Source: Pseudomonadota bacterium (GTDB lineage Bacteria > Pseudomonadota > Alphaproteobacteria > Rhizobiales > Beijerinckiaceae). Taken from it: a stretch of 14,793 bases of DNA. This document shows positions 1 through 8,808 of the stretch, piece after piece (the stretch's first letter is position 1; every line of letters begins with the position of its first letter). A program made the position numbers and the translations under genes. Location: the NCBI GenBank assembly GCA_023426505.1, contig JAFAAP010000241.1:1-14793 (forward strand). The letters are read 5' to 3'. Below the pieces are notes generated by a model, which had not been told where the DNA came from, did no database searches, and saw nothing but the letters and a program-made list of their open reading frames with translations.

Positions 1-31
1 GCCTTGGCCCCGTCGGAACCGGGGCCAAGGC
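1..31. terminator. Strong GC-rich hairpin, terminator-like
   Basis: A perfect 12-bp stem (1-12 pairs with 20-31, GCCTTGGCCCCG) encloses a 7-nt loop. No T-tract follows on the plus strand. It probably ends a gene lying to the left of the window, either alone or as a protective 3' stem. Its role is inferred from structure only. Confidence 0.55.
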
Positions 32-94
32 TGGGCCGTCTACTGACAGCAGCCGTTTCACCACGCCGGTGAACGCGACGCAGGGAGGATCCGG

Positions 95-331
95 ATGAAC
101 AAGGGGTTTGGCGTGACGGTCACGGTCTCACGGCCGGGGGAGACGAAGACGGCTCCCCTGGTGGTCGTCGCGCTGGACGAACAGGATGCCGAGCTCGTCG
201 CTGTGCAGGCGGCCGGCCCTGACGCCTCCGCCGAGACCCTTCGCCAGCTCACCGACGAGGAGGTCGAGGCCTATGGTCTGGACCTTAAGGCCCACGGCAC
301 CGCGAAGGTCCTGCCCATCCTGAACCTGTGA
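95..331 (+). CDS. Small hypothetical protein (78 aa)
   Basis: I do not recognise a family. ATG at 95 follows a good Shine-Dalgarno sequence, AGGGAGG at 82-88, with 6-nt spacing. The protein is acidic and soluble-looking with no membrane segment or signal peptide. It has an N-terminal beta-rich part (VTVTVSRPGE, LVVVALDE) and a helical acidic part (LRQLTDEEVEAYGLDL). It converges on the methyltransferase gene, and the two stop codons are about 20 bases apart within a small hairpin. Codon use is GC-rich at third positions, as in neighbouring genes, which supports real coding. The function is unknown. Confidence 0.72.
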   Translation: MNKGFGVTVTVSRPGETKTAPLVVVALDEQDAELVAVQAAGPDASAETLRQLTDEEVEAYGLDLKAHGTAKVLPILNL

Positions 332-348
332 CGGGACTTACGCCCGTC
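330..348. terminator. Short bidirectional terminator candidate between convergent genes
   Basis: GACGGG (330-335) pairs with CCCGTC (343-348) around a 7-nt loop. It overlaps the stop of the small plus-strand gene and almost touches the stop of the minus-strand methyltransferase. CTTTTC follows on the plus strand. The stem is short, so this is a weak call. Confidence 0.35.
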
Positions 349-349
349 G

Positions 350-1123
350 TCAGCTTTTCGTCGCGACGATCGCGTAACGGTGCTGGGTGGCACGCTCAAG
401 GCCCTTGAGCACCGACATGTGCTTCGCCTGCTCCCGGTGGATGCGCTTGAGGTCGTGATCGACCGCGATGTCGGCAAACCCGGCCTTGCGCAGCAGGGCA
501 GCCACCTCGGCGGCGCGCGCTCCCTTGGAGAAATAGACTTGGCCCAGGATCCGCTCGTGGGTCTCGCGCATGGCGTCCGGCCGATGGGGAGCCGTCGTTC
601 GCCCGGTCATCCGTTCGAACAGCCGGATCATGCGCTTCACCAGCGTGTCCGACACGAAGTCGCCGTCGACGATGAGCACCTTGCCGCCCGGCTTGAGGAG
701 CGAGTGCCATTCCCTGAACGCCGCCTCGGGATCGACGAGCGTCCAGACCAGATGCCGCGTGACGATCACGTCGTAGCTCTCGGGCTTCTCCAGCGTGCGC
801 TCGGCATCGCCCATGACGAACCGGATCTGCGCCCCGCGCGAGGCCGCCTTGGCGCGGGCGCGGGTGAGCATCGCGTCCGACCAGTCGAGGCCGGTGACCT
901 GGAAGCCCAGCCCGTCGAGAAGGTGCGAGATCACCCCGGTGCCGCTGGCGAGGTCGAGCGCGCTGCGCCCCTCGCCGGGGCCCAGGTGGCGCAGGAAGAG
1001 GTCGCGCCAGGCCTGCCGCTCGGCTTCGGAGAAGATCTCGTGCCCCACCTGCTGGTCGAAGGTCGCGGCGCGAGCCGACCAATAGTCGCGAATTTCATCC
1101 CGAAGCGTGTAGTTCGAACTCAT
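350..1123 (-). CDS. Class I SAM-dependent methyltransferase
   Basis: This is a 257-residue Rossmann-fold methyltransferase. SAM motif I is LDLASGTG (residues 57-64), an acidic residue closes strand 2 (TGLDWSD, D80), motif II/III is FVMGDAE (about 103-108), the YDVI strand lies near 117-120 and the LKPGGKVLIVDGD post-motif near 143-155. The substrate cannot be read from sequence. A longer frame reaches a TTG at 1186, but a perfect minus-strand TATAAT lies at 1187-1192, so a transcript would start downstream of that codon; ATG at 1123 is therefore chosen. No strong RBS is visible. It is divergent from the metal-chelate ABC importer and shares its AT-rich regulatory region, so a role in modifying a chelator, corrinoid or tetrapyrrole, or in iron stress, is a contextual inference only. 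Confidence 0.88.
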   Translation of the reverse strand: MSSNYTLRDEIRDYWSARAATFDQQVGHEIFSEAERQAWRDLFLRHLGPGEGRSALDLASGTGVISHLLDGLGFQVTGLDWSDAMLTRARAKAASRGAQIRFVMGDAERTLEKPESYDVIVTRHLVWTLVDPEAAFREWHSLLKPGGKVLIVDGDFVSDTLVKRMIRLFERMTGRTTAPHRPDAMRETHERILGQVYFSKGARAAEVAALLRKAGFADIAVDHDLKRIHREQAKHMSVLKGLERATQHRYAIVATKS

Positions 1124-1186
1124 CAGACAAGCCTGTTGCAGTCGTGCAGTGCGGCGCGATTTACCTTCAGTCGTCGTGTTCGTCAA

Positions 1187-1192
1187 ATTATA
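1187..1192 (-). promoter_or_regulatory. Candidate -10 box of the methyltransferase gene
   Basis: The minus strand reads a perfect TATAAT 64 bases upstream of the chosen ATG. No good TTGACA-like -35 is visible 16-18 bases further upstream, so it may need an activator or be weak. It touches the first TTCTAAA half-site, compatible with repressor occlusion. Confidence 0.4.
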
Positions 1193-1263
1193 GATGTTCT
1201 AAACTGTAGAATAGACTTGTTCTAAACTGCGTTAAAGCGAGTCTTCATTGTAGGAATTCTAAA
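1189..1263. promoter_or_regulatory. Iron-control-element-like half-sites (Irr-box candidate) in divergent promoter region
   Basis: Three copies of TTCTAAA lie at 1197-1203, 1220-1226 and 1257-1263. The first two sit in an identical 12-mer, TGTTCTAAACTG (1195-1206 and 1218-1229), 23 bp apart, about two helical turns. The first is also an inverted repeat, TATAGA-TGT-TCTAAA (1189-1203). This resembles the rhizobial Irr/ICE consensus, which is built from TTTAGAA and TTCTAAA arms. A TATACT candidate -10 for the importer lies at 1277-1282. Irr control is inferred from motif resemblance and from the adjacent importer; no regulator gene is in the window. Confidence 0.5.
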
Positions 1264-1334
1264 AGATAATCCTTGATATACTTGCGCGGGAGCCATAGGA
1301 GGAGCCGCCTTTTCCTCTCGATGCGAGGTGCATC

Positions 1335-2471
1335 ATGAAGCTTCCCCAACTGGCCGTCTGCGCGGCCCTGGCGCTCGTCTCGATCCTGCCCACGCCCTTG
1401 CGGGCGGCGGACAAGATCACGGTCACCGACATCACCGGCCGGACGGTCGAGGTCAAAGCGCCGGTCAGCAAGGTGATCCTCGGCGAGGGGCGGCAGGTCT
1501 ACTTCGTCGCGGCCCTCGACACCGAGGCTCCGTTCAAGCGCGTCGTCGGCTGGCGCGACGATTTCGAGAAGGCCGATCTCGACGGCTACAAGGACTACCT
1601 CGCCAAGTACCCGGAGATCGCGAAGCTCCCGACCTTCGGCGGCTCGAAGGAAGGGACCTTCGACATCGAGCAGGCGGTGGCGCTCGCGCCCGACGTGATG
1701 ATCATGAACGTGGAGGCGAAGACCGCGACCGACGACGCGAAGCTCACCGAGAAGCTCGCCAAGGTCGGCATCCCGGTGGTGTTCGTGGATTTCCGCGACA
1801 AGCCGTTCGAGAACACCGAGCCGAGCATGCGGCTCATCGGCAAGCTGTTCGGTAAGGAGGCCAGGGCCGAGGAGTTCATCGCGTTCCGCAAGGAGCAGAT
1901 CGACCGCGTCACCGAGCGTCTCGCCAAGGCCAATCCGCCCAAGCCCGTCGTGATGATGGAGCGTGCGGGCGGCTACACCGACGATTGCTGCATGTCGTTC
2001 GGCAACGAGAATTTCGGCAAGATGGTCGAGATTGCCGGCGGCATCAACATGGCCGGCAAGATCATTCCCGGCACCTTCGGGGTCGTGAACCCGGAGCAGG
2101 TGATCGCGGCCAACCCGGACCAGGTGATCGTCACCGGCTCGAACTGGGAGCTCTACGTGCCCGGCGGCGCCTGGGTCGGCGTGGGCTCGGGAGCCGACGA
2201 GGCGAAGGCCCGCGAAAAGCTTGCGGCGCTGATGAAGCGTCCGGCCTTCACGGGCGTGAAGGCGGTGCAGAACCGCCAGGTCCACGCCATCTGGCACCAG
2301 TTCTACAACAGCCCCTATCAGTTCGTCGCCATCCAGCAGATGGCCAAGTGGCTGCACCCGGAATTGTTCAAGGATCTCGACCCCGACCAGACCATGAAGA
2401 CGCTTTACGAGCGCTTCCTGCCGGTCGCCTACAAGCCCGGCTACTGGGTTTCCCTGACCGACAAGGAATAA
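1335..2471 (+). CDS. ABC transporter periplasmic substrate-binding protein (FecB/BtuF-like)
   Basis: The 378-residue product starts with a Sec signal peptide (MKLPQLAVCAALALVSILPT, cleavage near A24) and continues as a class III periplasmic binding protein of the Peripla_BP_2 type. It opens with KITVTDITGRTVEV, the usual first strand and GR turn of siderophore, heme or cobalamin binding proteins. It has the EQAVALAPDVMIM segment (about residues 114-125) and a second PEQVIAANPDQVIVTGS segment typical of the C-terminal lobe. GAGGTG at 1325-1330 is the RBS. Only four bases separate its stop from the permease start, so the three importer genes form one operon. A Cys pair (DDCC) lies mid-protein. 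The ligand is undetermined: ferric siderophore, heme, corrinoid or another metallophore complex. No TonB receptor is in the window. Confidence 0.93.
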   Translation: MKLPQLAVCAALALVSILPTPLRAADKITVTDITGRTVEVKAPVSKVILGEGRQVYFVAALDTEAPFKRVVGWRDDFEKADLDGYKDYLAKYPEIAKLPTFGGSKEGTFDIEQAVALAPDVMIMNVEAKTATDDAKLTEKLAKVGIPVVFVDFRDKPFENTEPSMRLIGKLFGKEARAEEFIAFRKEQIDRVTERLAKANPPKPVVMMERAGGYTDDCCMSFGNENFGKMVEIAGGINMAGKIIPGTFGVVNPEQVIAANPDQVIVTGSNWELYVPGGAWVGVGSGADEAKAREKLAALMKRPAFTGVKAVQNRQVHAIWHQFYNSPYQFVAIQQMAKWLHPELFKDLDPDQTMKTLYERFLPVAYKPGYWVSLTDKE

Positions 2472-2475
2472 GCCC

Positions 2476-3540
2476 TTGGCTCACGCGGCATCCGTTGCGG
2501 CACGAACGGGGCGCGGGACCTACCGCGCTCTCGTCCATCGCAAGAAGCTCCTGCTCCTGGCGCTCGGCATCGTCCTGGTCCTGTCCGTCATCGCGGATCT
2601 CGGACTGGGACCCGCGCGCTACAGCATGCGCGAGGTCGTGCTCGCACTCATCGGGTCGCCGGAGGTGTCGCATCAGGTCGGCGTCGTGATCTGGGACATC
2701 CGGATGCCCGTGGCCCTGATGGCGGTGGTCGTCGGCGCGGCGCTGTCCGCCGCGGGCGCGCAGATGCAGACGATCCTCAACAACCCGCTCGCCAGCCCCT
2801 TCACGCTGGGCATCTCGGCGGCGGCAAGCTTCGGCGCGTCGCTCGCCCTCGTGTTCGGCGTCGGCCTTCTGCCCTTCGCCATCGAGTATGTGGTGTCGAT
2901 CAATGCGCTGCTCATGGCCATGGGCGCGGCGCTCTTCATCCACCTCATGAGCCAGCGGCGCGGCGTGACGGTCGAGACGATCGTGCTGCTCGGCATCACC
3001 CTCGTGTTCACCTTCAACGCGCTGCTCGCCCTCGTGCAGTTTCTCGCCTCGGAGCAGGCGCTGGCGGCGGTCGTGTTCTGGACCATGGGCAGCCTCACCC
3101 GCGCGACCTGGCCGAAGCTCGCCATCACCACCGCCATCCTGGCCGTCGCGCTGCCGCTCTTCTTCCGCCGCGCCTGGGCGCTCACGGCTTTGCGTCTCGG
3201 CGAGGACAAGGCCGCGAGCTTCGGGGTGAACGTGCGCCGGCTCCGGCTCGAGACCATGCTGATCGTCAGCGTGCTCGCGGCCGTGCCCGTGGCCTTTGTC
3301 GGCACGATCGGGTTCGTGGGCCTCGTCGGCCCGCACATCGCCCGCATGATGATCGGCGAGGACCAGCGCTTCTTCCTGCCGGCTTCCGCGCTTGCGGGCG
3401 CCGCGATGCTGTCGCTCACCTCGGTGATCAGCAAGTCGCTGATCCCGGGCAGCATCATCCCCATCGGGATCATTACGGCGCTGGTCGGCGTGCCGTTCCT
3501 GTTCAGCCTGATCATGACCAACCGGAGGCGCGCATGGTAG
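2476..3540 (+). CDS. FecCD-family ABC transporter permease
   Basis: This 354-residue integral membrane protein is of the FecCD/BtuC type. A basic N-terminus is followed by a first membrane segment (LLLLALGIVLVLSVIADLGL). Hallmarks are VIWDIRMPVALMAVVVGAAL, GAQMQTILNNPLASPFTLGIS, and the GFVGLVGPHIARMM cytoplasmic coupling loop that contacts the ATPase. About ten helices are expected for the family, and the length is normal. The start is a TTG at 2476, four bases after the binding-protein stop, with AAGGAA (2464-2469) as RBS. The last bases overlap the ATPase start (ATGGTAG), so translation is coupled. It forms the import channel for the ligand delivered by the upstream binding protein. Confidence 0.94.
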   Translation: MAHAASVAARTGRGTYRALVHRKKLLLLALGIVLVLSVIADLGLGPARYSMREVVLALIGSPEVSHQVGVVIWDIRMPVALMAVVVGAALSAAGAQMQTILNNPLASPFTLGISAAASFGASLALVFGVGLLPFAIEYVVSINALLMAMGAALFIHLMSQRRGVTVETIVLLGITLVFTFNALLALVQFLASEQALAAVVFWTMGSLTRATWPKLAITTAILAVALPLFFRRAWALTALRLGEDKAASFGVNVRRLRLETMLIVSVLAAVPVAFVGTIGFVGLVGPHIARMMIGEDQRFFLPASALAGAAMLSLTSVISKSLIPGSIIPIGIITALVGVPFLFSLIMTNRRRAW

Positions 3541-4289
3541 CCACATTGCAGCTCAACGACGTCGGCGTCCGCTATGGCAAGCAGGAGGTGCTCTCCGGCG
3601 TCACGACTCCCGTCATGAAGGGCGGCGAGGTGACGGCCGTCATCGGCCCGAACGCCGCCGGCAAGTCGAGCCTGTTCCGACGCATCGCCGGGCTTCTCGC
3701 CGGGCCGGGCGAGATCGCCATCGGGGGCGTCCCGTCCCGCGGCGTCTGCTACATGCCGCAGGACACGTCCGTGAACACGGTGCTGACCGTCTATGAGTCG
3801 GTGCTTCTCGCGCGCAAGCAGGGCGGGCATCATCGCGTCGGCGACGACGATCTCGAGTCCGTGGACGAGGTCCTGTCGGACCTGCGGATCGAATCCATCG
3901 CCTTCAGGGGCCTGTGCGAGCTCAGCGGCGGCCAGCGGCAGCTCGTGTCGCTCGCCCAGACCCTTGTGCGCGAGCCGCAGATCCTGCTCCTCGACGAGCC
4001 CACGAGCGCGCTCGACCTGCACCGGCAGGTCGAGGTGCTGAGCCTGATCCGAAACCTGTCGCGCCGACGGCAGATGTGCGTGATCCTTGCGGTCCACGAT
4101 CTCAACCAGGTCCTGCGCGTGGCGGACCGCGTCCTCGTGATCGACGGCGGCACGATGGTGCGGTGCGGGCCGGCCGAGGCCGTCATCACGCCGGACCTTC
4201 TTCGTGACATCTACAAGGTCGACGGCCGGATCGAGCGCTGCTCCCGCCTCTGCGCCCAGGTGATCATCGACGGTCCGGCCGCGCATTAG
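3534..4289 (+). CDS. ABC transporter ATP-binding protein (FecE/FhuC-like)
   Basis: This 251-residue nucleotide-binding subunit has all ABC motifs: Walker A GPNAAGKS (38-45), Q-loop Q76, signature LSGGQ (130-134), Walker B ILLLDEP (150-156), D-loop SALD (158-161) and the H-loop His188 in AVHDLN. It should hydrolyse ATP to drive the FecCD permease. ATG at 3534 overlaps the permease stop by 7 bases. The C-terminus has RCSRLCAQVIIDG, with two Cys close together; similar tails occur in metal-chelate importers but no function is claimed. A 13-bp hairpin begins at its stop codon and may end the operon. Confidence 0.95.
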   Translation: MVATLQLNDVGVRYGKQEVLSGVTTPVMKGGEVTAVIGPNAAGKSSLFRRIAGLLAGPGEIAIGGVPSRGVCYMPQDTSVNTVLTVYESVLLARKQGGHHRVGDDDLESVDEVLSDLRIESIAFRGLCELSGGQRQLVSLAQTLVREPQILLLDEPTSALDLHRQVEVLSLIRNLSRRRQMCVILAVHDLNQVLRVADRVLVIDGGTMVRCGPAEAVITPDLLRDIYKVDGRIERCSRLCAQVIIDGPAAH

Positions 4290-4319
4290 AGCTGATTCCA
4301 CTTGCATGGAATCAGCTCT
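4288..4319. terminator. 13-bp perfect hairpin at end of the importer operon
   Basis: AGAGCTGATTCCA (4288-4300) pairs perfectly with 4307-4319 around a 6-nt loop, followed by CTCTTGTC. It overlaps the ATPase stop and separates convergent genes, so it may act as terminator. It also forms one end of the larger repeated element 4288-4380. Confidence 0.6.
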
Positions 4320-4380
4320 CTCTTGTCCTGCCGCATTTCCTGACGGCGAACCGGAACCACTTCGCCGAAAAATGCTCTAG
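4288..4380 (-). repeat. Palindromic intergenic repeat of Hyphomicrobiales type
   Basis: Read on the minus strand it starts CTAGAGCATTTTTCGGCGAA and ends in the 13-bp hairpin. Inside are nested stems: GCATTT (4333-4338) with AAATGC (4370-4375), and CGGCGAA (4344-4350) with TTCGCCG (4361-4367). From memory this GAGCATTTTTCGGCGAAGTGG sequence recurs between genes throughout Rhizobiales genomes, like RIME elements. Only one copy is in this window, so its repeat status rests on that recollection. It fills the gap between the convergent importer and TRAP genes. Confidence 0.65.
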
Positions 4381-4410
4381 GCCCGAGCCGCTCTCGCGCG
4401 TCGGGGCGGG

Positions 4411-5496
<1,086 letters not shown>

Positions 5497-5709
5497 GGGC
5501 GCTCCTCCTGTGGGCTCCAGGGTGCCGACCATCCTGGCCTTCCGCTGCAGCCGAATCGTCATTGTGCGGCGAAAATGCAGCCTGGCAATCTGGCCTGAAG
5601 AGGTGCGGCCCGGACCCATGCCCCCGGCGGCGCGGAGCCGCACGGAATTCGCCTTATCGAACGGGCCTCGACCCCGTATGGTCCCGGGCGAACCGAGGTG
5701 GGGGCTTTC

Positions 5710-6027
5710 ATGAGCATCGCTGATGTCGTCGGGCTGATCGGGGTTGCGGCTTATCTGTCGGCCTATGGCCTGCTGCAATTCGGCGTCCTGAAGGTCGAGG
5801 ACGGCCGGTACGCCCTGCTCAACGGGGTCGGCGCCCTTGCGATTCTCTACTCGCTGATCTTCGACTTCAACCTGCCGTCCTTCGTCACCCAGGCGGCGTG
5901 GCTGACCTTCACGATCATCGGCTATGCGCGCTTCCGCTCCCGGCGGACCCGTCCGGAAGCCGTCCCGAAAGCTCTTGCGGCGGGTTCGTCCGGTCGAGAG
6001 GCTGCGGCGCGCGGCCGTGCCGGATGA
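5710..6027 (+). CDS. Small membrane protein, CBU_0592-like
   Basis: The product has about 105 residues and three predicted membrane segments: DVVGLIGVAAYLSAYGLLQF, YALLNGVGALAILYSLIF and FVTQAAWLTFTIIGYARF. The cytoplasmic tail is basic and Arg/Ala-rich. The pattern of an IGxxAYLxAY first helix and a LLNxxGA second helix matches the small CBU_0592-like membrane domain, whose function is unknown. GAGGTGGGG just upstream fits ATG at 5710 better than the in-frame GTG at 5698. It is divergent from the TRAP binding protein with about 210 bases between, in which I see no further gene. Confidence 0.75.
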   Translation: MSIADVVGLIGVAAYLSAYGLLQFGVLKVEDGRYALLNGVGALAILYSLIFDFNLPSFVTQAAWLTFTIIGYARFRSRRTRPEAVPKALAAGSSGREAAARGRAG

Positions 6028-6204
6028 CGAGCTGCCGGCCGTCCGCCAGGAGCATCGTCACCGGAGGACCAATAGCTGTCCGATTTCGCCGCTACCCGGA
6101 TCTGCCGCGCGTGTCCGAAAGGCCGCTCCTGAGCTTGCCGGATACCGGCCGACATGTCTAACTTTGCCGTATTCAGAGCTCTTCCAGCCGATGAGCGAGG
6201 GTCC
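6028..6204. other. Intergenic stretch without recognisable gene
   Basis: No RNA gene, repeat or clear promoter was recognised between the membrane protein and the cupin. An in-frame extension of the cupin gene reaches ATG 6154, but its codons (TCT, TTT, GTA, AGA, CTT, CCA) are unlike the GC-ending usage around it, so it is treated as leader. Confidence 0.4.
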
Positions 6205-6765
6205 ATGGATTCGCTGTCATTCGCACCGGGCCTGACCCTGGTGAATGCCTTCAATGACGAAACGTTCGTCTTCACCACGCCCGAGAGTGCAGAGGCGGCC
6301 GAATTCGAGGTCCGCCTGGGGCCGGGAGGCTCCGGCGGCGGCAATGCGATGGCCCATATCCATCCGAGGACGGACGAAACCTTCACGGTCCGGGCGGGCC
6401 GGCTGACCGTCTCCATCGATGGCGAGATCCATCAACTCCAGCCCGGCGAGACGATCACCGTTCCCCACGGAAGGCCGCATTTCTTCCGCAACGCTCATGA
6501 CGGCGACACGGTGGCGATCATTCGCTTCACGCCCGCGCAGCATCAGCTGCGGTTCTTCCTGAATTTCGCCACTATCGCACAGAACCACCGCGAATGGTTC
6601 GGCTCCAAGGGCGAGCCCAGCCTTCTGCTGATGGCGCTCACCCTTCACACCTTCAAGGACCACTTCTATGTGGCCGGTCCGCCGGTCTGGGTGCAAAAGA
6701 TGCTCTTCGCCACGCTTGCGCCCGTTGCGCGGCTCATGGGCTACAAAGTCGTCGTCAGTCCCTGA
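6205..6765 (+). CDS. Cupin-domain protein
   Basis: The 186-residue protein carries one complete cupin. Motif 1 is HIHPRTDETFTVRAG (metal ligands His, His, Glu) and motif 2 is GETITVPHGRPHFFRN (the second His of the PxGxxH pattern is the fourth ligand). All four ligands are present, so a metal-binding enzyme or sensor core is likely; the substrate is unknown. After the cupin comes a 60-residue tail that includes WFGSKGEPSLLLMALTLHTF and a hydrophobic end (KMLFATLAPVARLMGYKVVV), longer than in minimal cupins. ATG 6205 follows GAGGG closely; ATG 6154 would add 17 residues. It may be a single-gene unit ending at a small GC hairpin at 6768-6783. Confidence 0.83.
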   Translation: MDSLSFAPGLTLVNAFNDETFVFTTPESAEAAEFEVRLGPGGSGGGNAMAHIHPRTDETFTVRAGRLTVSIDGEIHQLQPGETITVPHGRPHFFRNAHDGDTVAIIRFTPAQHQLRFFLNFATIAQNHREWFGSKGEPSLLLMALTLHTFKDHFYVAGPPVWVQKMLFATLAPVARLMGYKVVVSP

Positions 6766-6767
6766 GC

Positions 6768-6783
6768 GGGAGCCGGCGCTCCC
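6768..6783 (+). terminator. Short GC hairpin after the cupin gene
   Basis: GGGAGC (6768-6773) pairs with GCTCCC (6778-6783) around a CGGC loop two bases after the stop codon, followed by TTG. The stem is short and the T-run minimal, so this is a weak terminator candidate. Confidence 0.35.
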
Positions 6784-6918
6784 TTGCCCGTCCGGAGCAT
6801 CGGACGCGAAAGTGAGCGTGGAGCGTCCCAATCCATTCGCGTTGCGATCACGCGGTTCGATGTCCCGGCTGCCATCTGAGCGTCGTCGAGGCGTGCCGCC
6901 AGAGGGCGATCCGTCCCG

Positions 6919-8676
6919 TCAATCCAGGCCGGCCCGGGCAAGTCCCTCGACCAGGCGCGCCCGATCCTCGGCGCGGACGAAACAGGATGTTGCCCCGACC
7001 CAGTCCCGCGAGATGTCAGGGACCAGCGACCTGAGCCGCCCGAGCAGGTCCGCGGCAGCCTCCCGGTTGTCCAGAAATCCGGCACAGGTCGTGCCGATGA
7101 TCAGCGGATAGGCGTGGCCGGACCGCAGGCGGTGCGCCTCCCGCGCATAATTCAATCCCAGCTCGTAATTCGCGCCCTGGAAGTAAGCCATGGCGTAGTA
7201 GAACTGAAAGTCGCCGAGAAAAGCCTCGCGCGGGCTCAGTCTGAGGGCGTAGTCGATGCAGGGAATCGCCTCCGCCCCGCGGCCCCCATTGGCATGCGCA
7301 AGCCCCAACTGGCCGTGCGCAAACGCGGAGTTGGGGTTGATCGCGACAGCCTGGCTGACCGCCGCCATCGCCAGGGCATCGTCACGCGTCGCATAGGCCG
7401 TCATCGTCTGCGCAAGGTAGGCCCACGGCTCCTTGTCGTCCGCGGCAATGGCCTGCCGGACGACATCCCTGGCAAGCGCCAGGGCGCATCCTATGTCCTC
7501 CCACCCCTGGAACGCGCGCCACATCGTAATCCAGCCCTTCATGGCGAGCGCCTGGGCGTAGTCGGGAGCCAGTCCGATCGCCCGGTCGAGCAGGGGGAGC
7601 ATCTTTCGGCTGCTCTCCTCGGACAGCTGGGAACACAGGAACGCCGCCCGCACGACACATTCCCAGGCATCGAGGCCGTGATGCGGCTTGCAGCTTTCGC
7701 GGGCATGCTCGGCCACGAGGAGCTCCGGCCCGATGCGGCCGACGACGCTTGCGGTGATCTCGTCCTGAATGACGAAAATGTCGCCCAGATCCCCGTCGTA
7801 CCGCTCGGCCCAGAGGTGGGCTTCGGAGGCCGCATCGATGAGCTGCGCGGTCACCCTGACGCGGTTGCCGGACTTGCGGATACTCCCCTCGAGGACATAG
7901 CGGATCCCGAGTTCGCGCCCGATGGCGCGCACCTCCACGGGCTTTCCCTTGTAGGTGAACATCGTGTTGCGGGCGATCACGAAGAAGCCCTTGAGCTTGG
8001 ACAGCGCGGTGGTGATGTCCTCGGTCAGTCCGTCGCTGAAGAAGTCCTGCTCCGGGTCCGTGCTCATGGTGTTGAACGGCAGCACGGCAATGGATGGCCG
8101 GTCCGGAGGTGCGGGCCTGGGCAATGCCGTTCGTGCGGTCGTCCCTTCCAGAAGGGGGCGGTACAGTCGCACCGGCCGCTCCATGTTCTTGAGCGCGCGT
8201 TCGCCGAGGTACTCGTAGTCGCAGTCGAGCTTGCCCTGAAGATGATCGTAGGCCGTGCCGGAAATACAGATGCCGCCGGGATCCGCCAGGGTCTGGAGAC
8301 GGGCCGCGATGTTGACGCCATCGCCGTAGAGATCTCCATCGACCTCGTGGATCACGTCACCGAGATTGACGCCGATCCGGTAGACGATGCGTCGCTCCGG
8401 TGGGACATCGGCCTGGTTGTCGGCAACGCCCTCCTGGATGGCGACCGCGCACGCGACGGCATCGACGACCGAGCCGAACTCCACGAGCGCACCGTCGCCC
8501 ATTAGCTTGACGATACGGCCCTGATGCTCGGCCAGCAGCGGATCGATCACCTCACGCCGCAGAACCTTCAGGGCCGACAACGTCCCGGCCTCATCCTGCT
8601 CGACGAGGCGCGAATAGCCGACGACGTCGGCGGCCAGGATCGCGGCCAGCCGCCGCTCCGCTCTTGCAGTCGCCAT
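6919..8676 (-). CDS. Class III adenylate cyclase with TolB-like and TPR regions
   Basis: In this 585-residue protein the N-terminal cyclase domain (about 8-175) has both metal aspartates (D17 in AADVVGYSRL, D61 in MGDGALVEF), the ATP-selecting pair K57 and D115, and transition-state residues N122 and R126 in DLYGDGVNIAARL. It should therefore be a catalytically complete adenylate cyclase making cAMP. A Pro-rich linker leads to a TolB/FlgO-like domain starting PSIAVLPFNTMSTDPEQDFF (about 194-310). TPR-type helices fill the C-terminal half. No membrane segment is seen, so it is probably cytosolic. ATG 8676 has AAGGGAG upstream; a longer frame to 8733 lacks support. The architecture is common and multi-copy in rhizobia-like genomes. 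The signal sensed is unknown. Confidence 0.92.
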   Translation of the reverse strand: MATARAERRLAAILAADVVGYSRLVEQDEAGTLSALKVLRREVIDPLLAEHQGRIVKLMGDGALVEFGSVVDAVACAVAIQEGVADNQADVPPERRIVYRIGVNLGDVIHEVDGDLYGDGVNIAARLQTLADPGGICISGTAYDHLQGKLDCDYEYLGERALKNMERPVRLYRPLLEGTTARTALPRPAPPDRPSIAVLPFNTMSTDPEQDFFSDGLTEDITTALSKLKGFFVIARNTMFTYKGKPVEVRAIGRELGIRYVLEGSIRKSGNRVRVTAQLIDAASEAHLWAERYDGDLGDIFVIQDEITASVVGRIGPELLVAEHARESCKPHHGLDAWECVVRAAFLCSQLSEESSRKMLPLLDRAIGLAPDYAQALAMKGWITMWRAFQGWEDIGCALALARDVVRQAIAADDKEPWAYLAQTMTAYATRDDALAMAAVSQAVAINPNSAFAHGQLGLAHANGGRGAEAIPCIDYALRLSPREAFLGDFQFYYAMAYFQGANYELGLNYAREAHRLRSGHAYPLIIGTTCAGFLDNREAAADLLGRLRSLVPDISRDWVGATSCFVRAEDRARLVEGLARAGLD

Positions 8677-8808
8677 GGCTGTCTCTCCCTTGAGGAGAAC
8701 CGCCGGATGAAGCCCAGGCGATTGACGCGACATGCACCATCCGGCTGCCCGACACCGCGACCGTGCCGGTTCATGATATCACCGAGACGGTCGTGTGGCG
8801 ACGCTTCG

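Noticed and set aside
1124..1186. 21-residue N-terminal extension of the methyltransferase from a TTG
   Set aside because: The TTG abuts a perfect TATAAT and would lie upstream of the expected transcript start.
2368..4307. Long minus-strand frames opposite the permease and ATPase genes
   Set aside because: They are antisense to clear FecCD and ABC genes, rich in His/Arg/Asp low-complexity stretches typical of reversed high-GC codons, and show no domains.
7114..8505. 463-residue plus-strand frame opposite the cyclase gene
   Set aside because: It is a shadow of the cyclase; the minus strand encodes an intact catalytic domain with all key residues.
8774..8781. TGATATCA palindrome upstream of the cyclase gene
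   Set aside because: Eight bases is too short to support a regulatory call.
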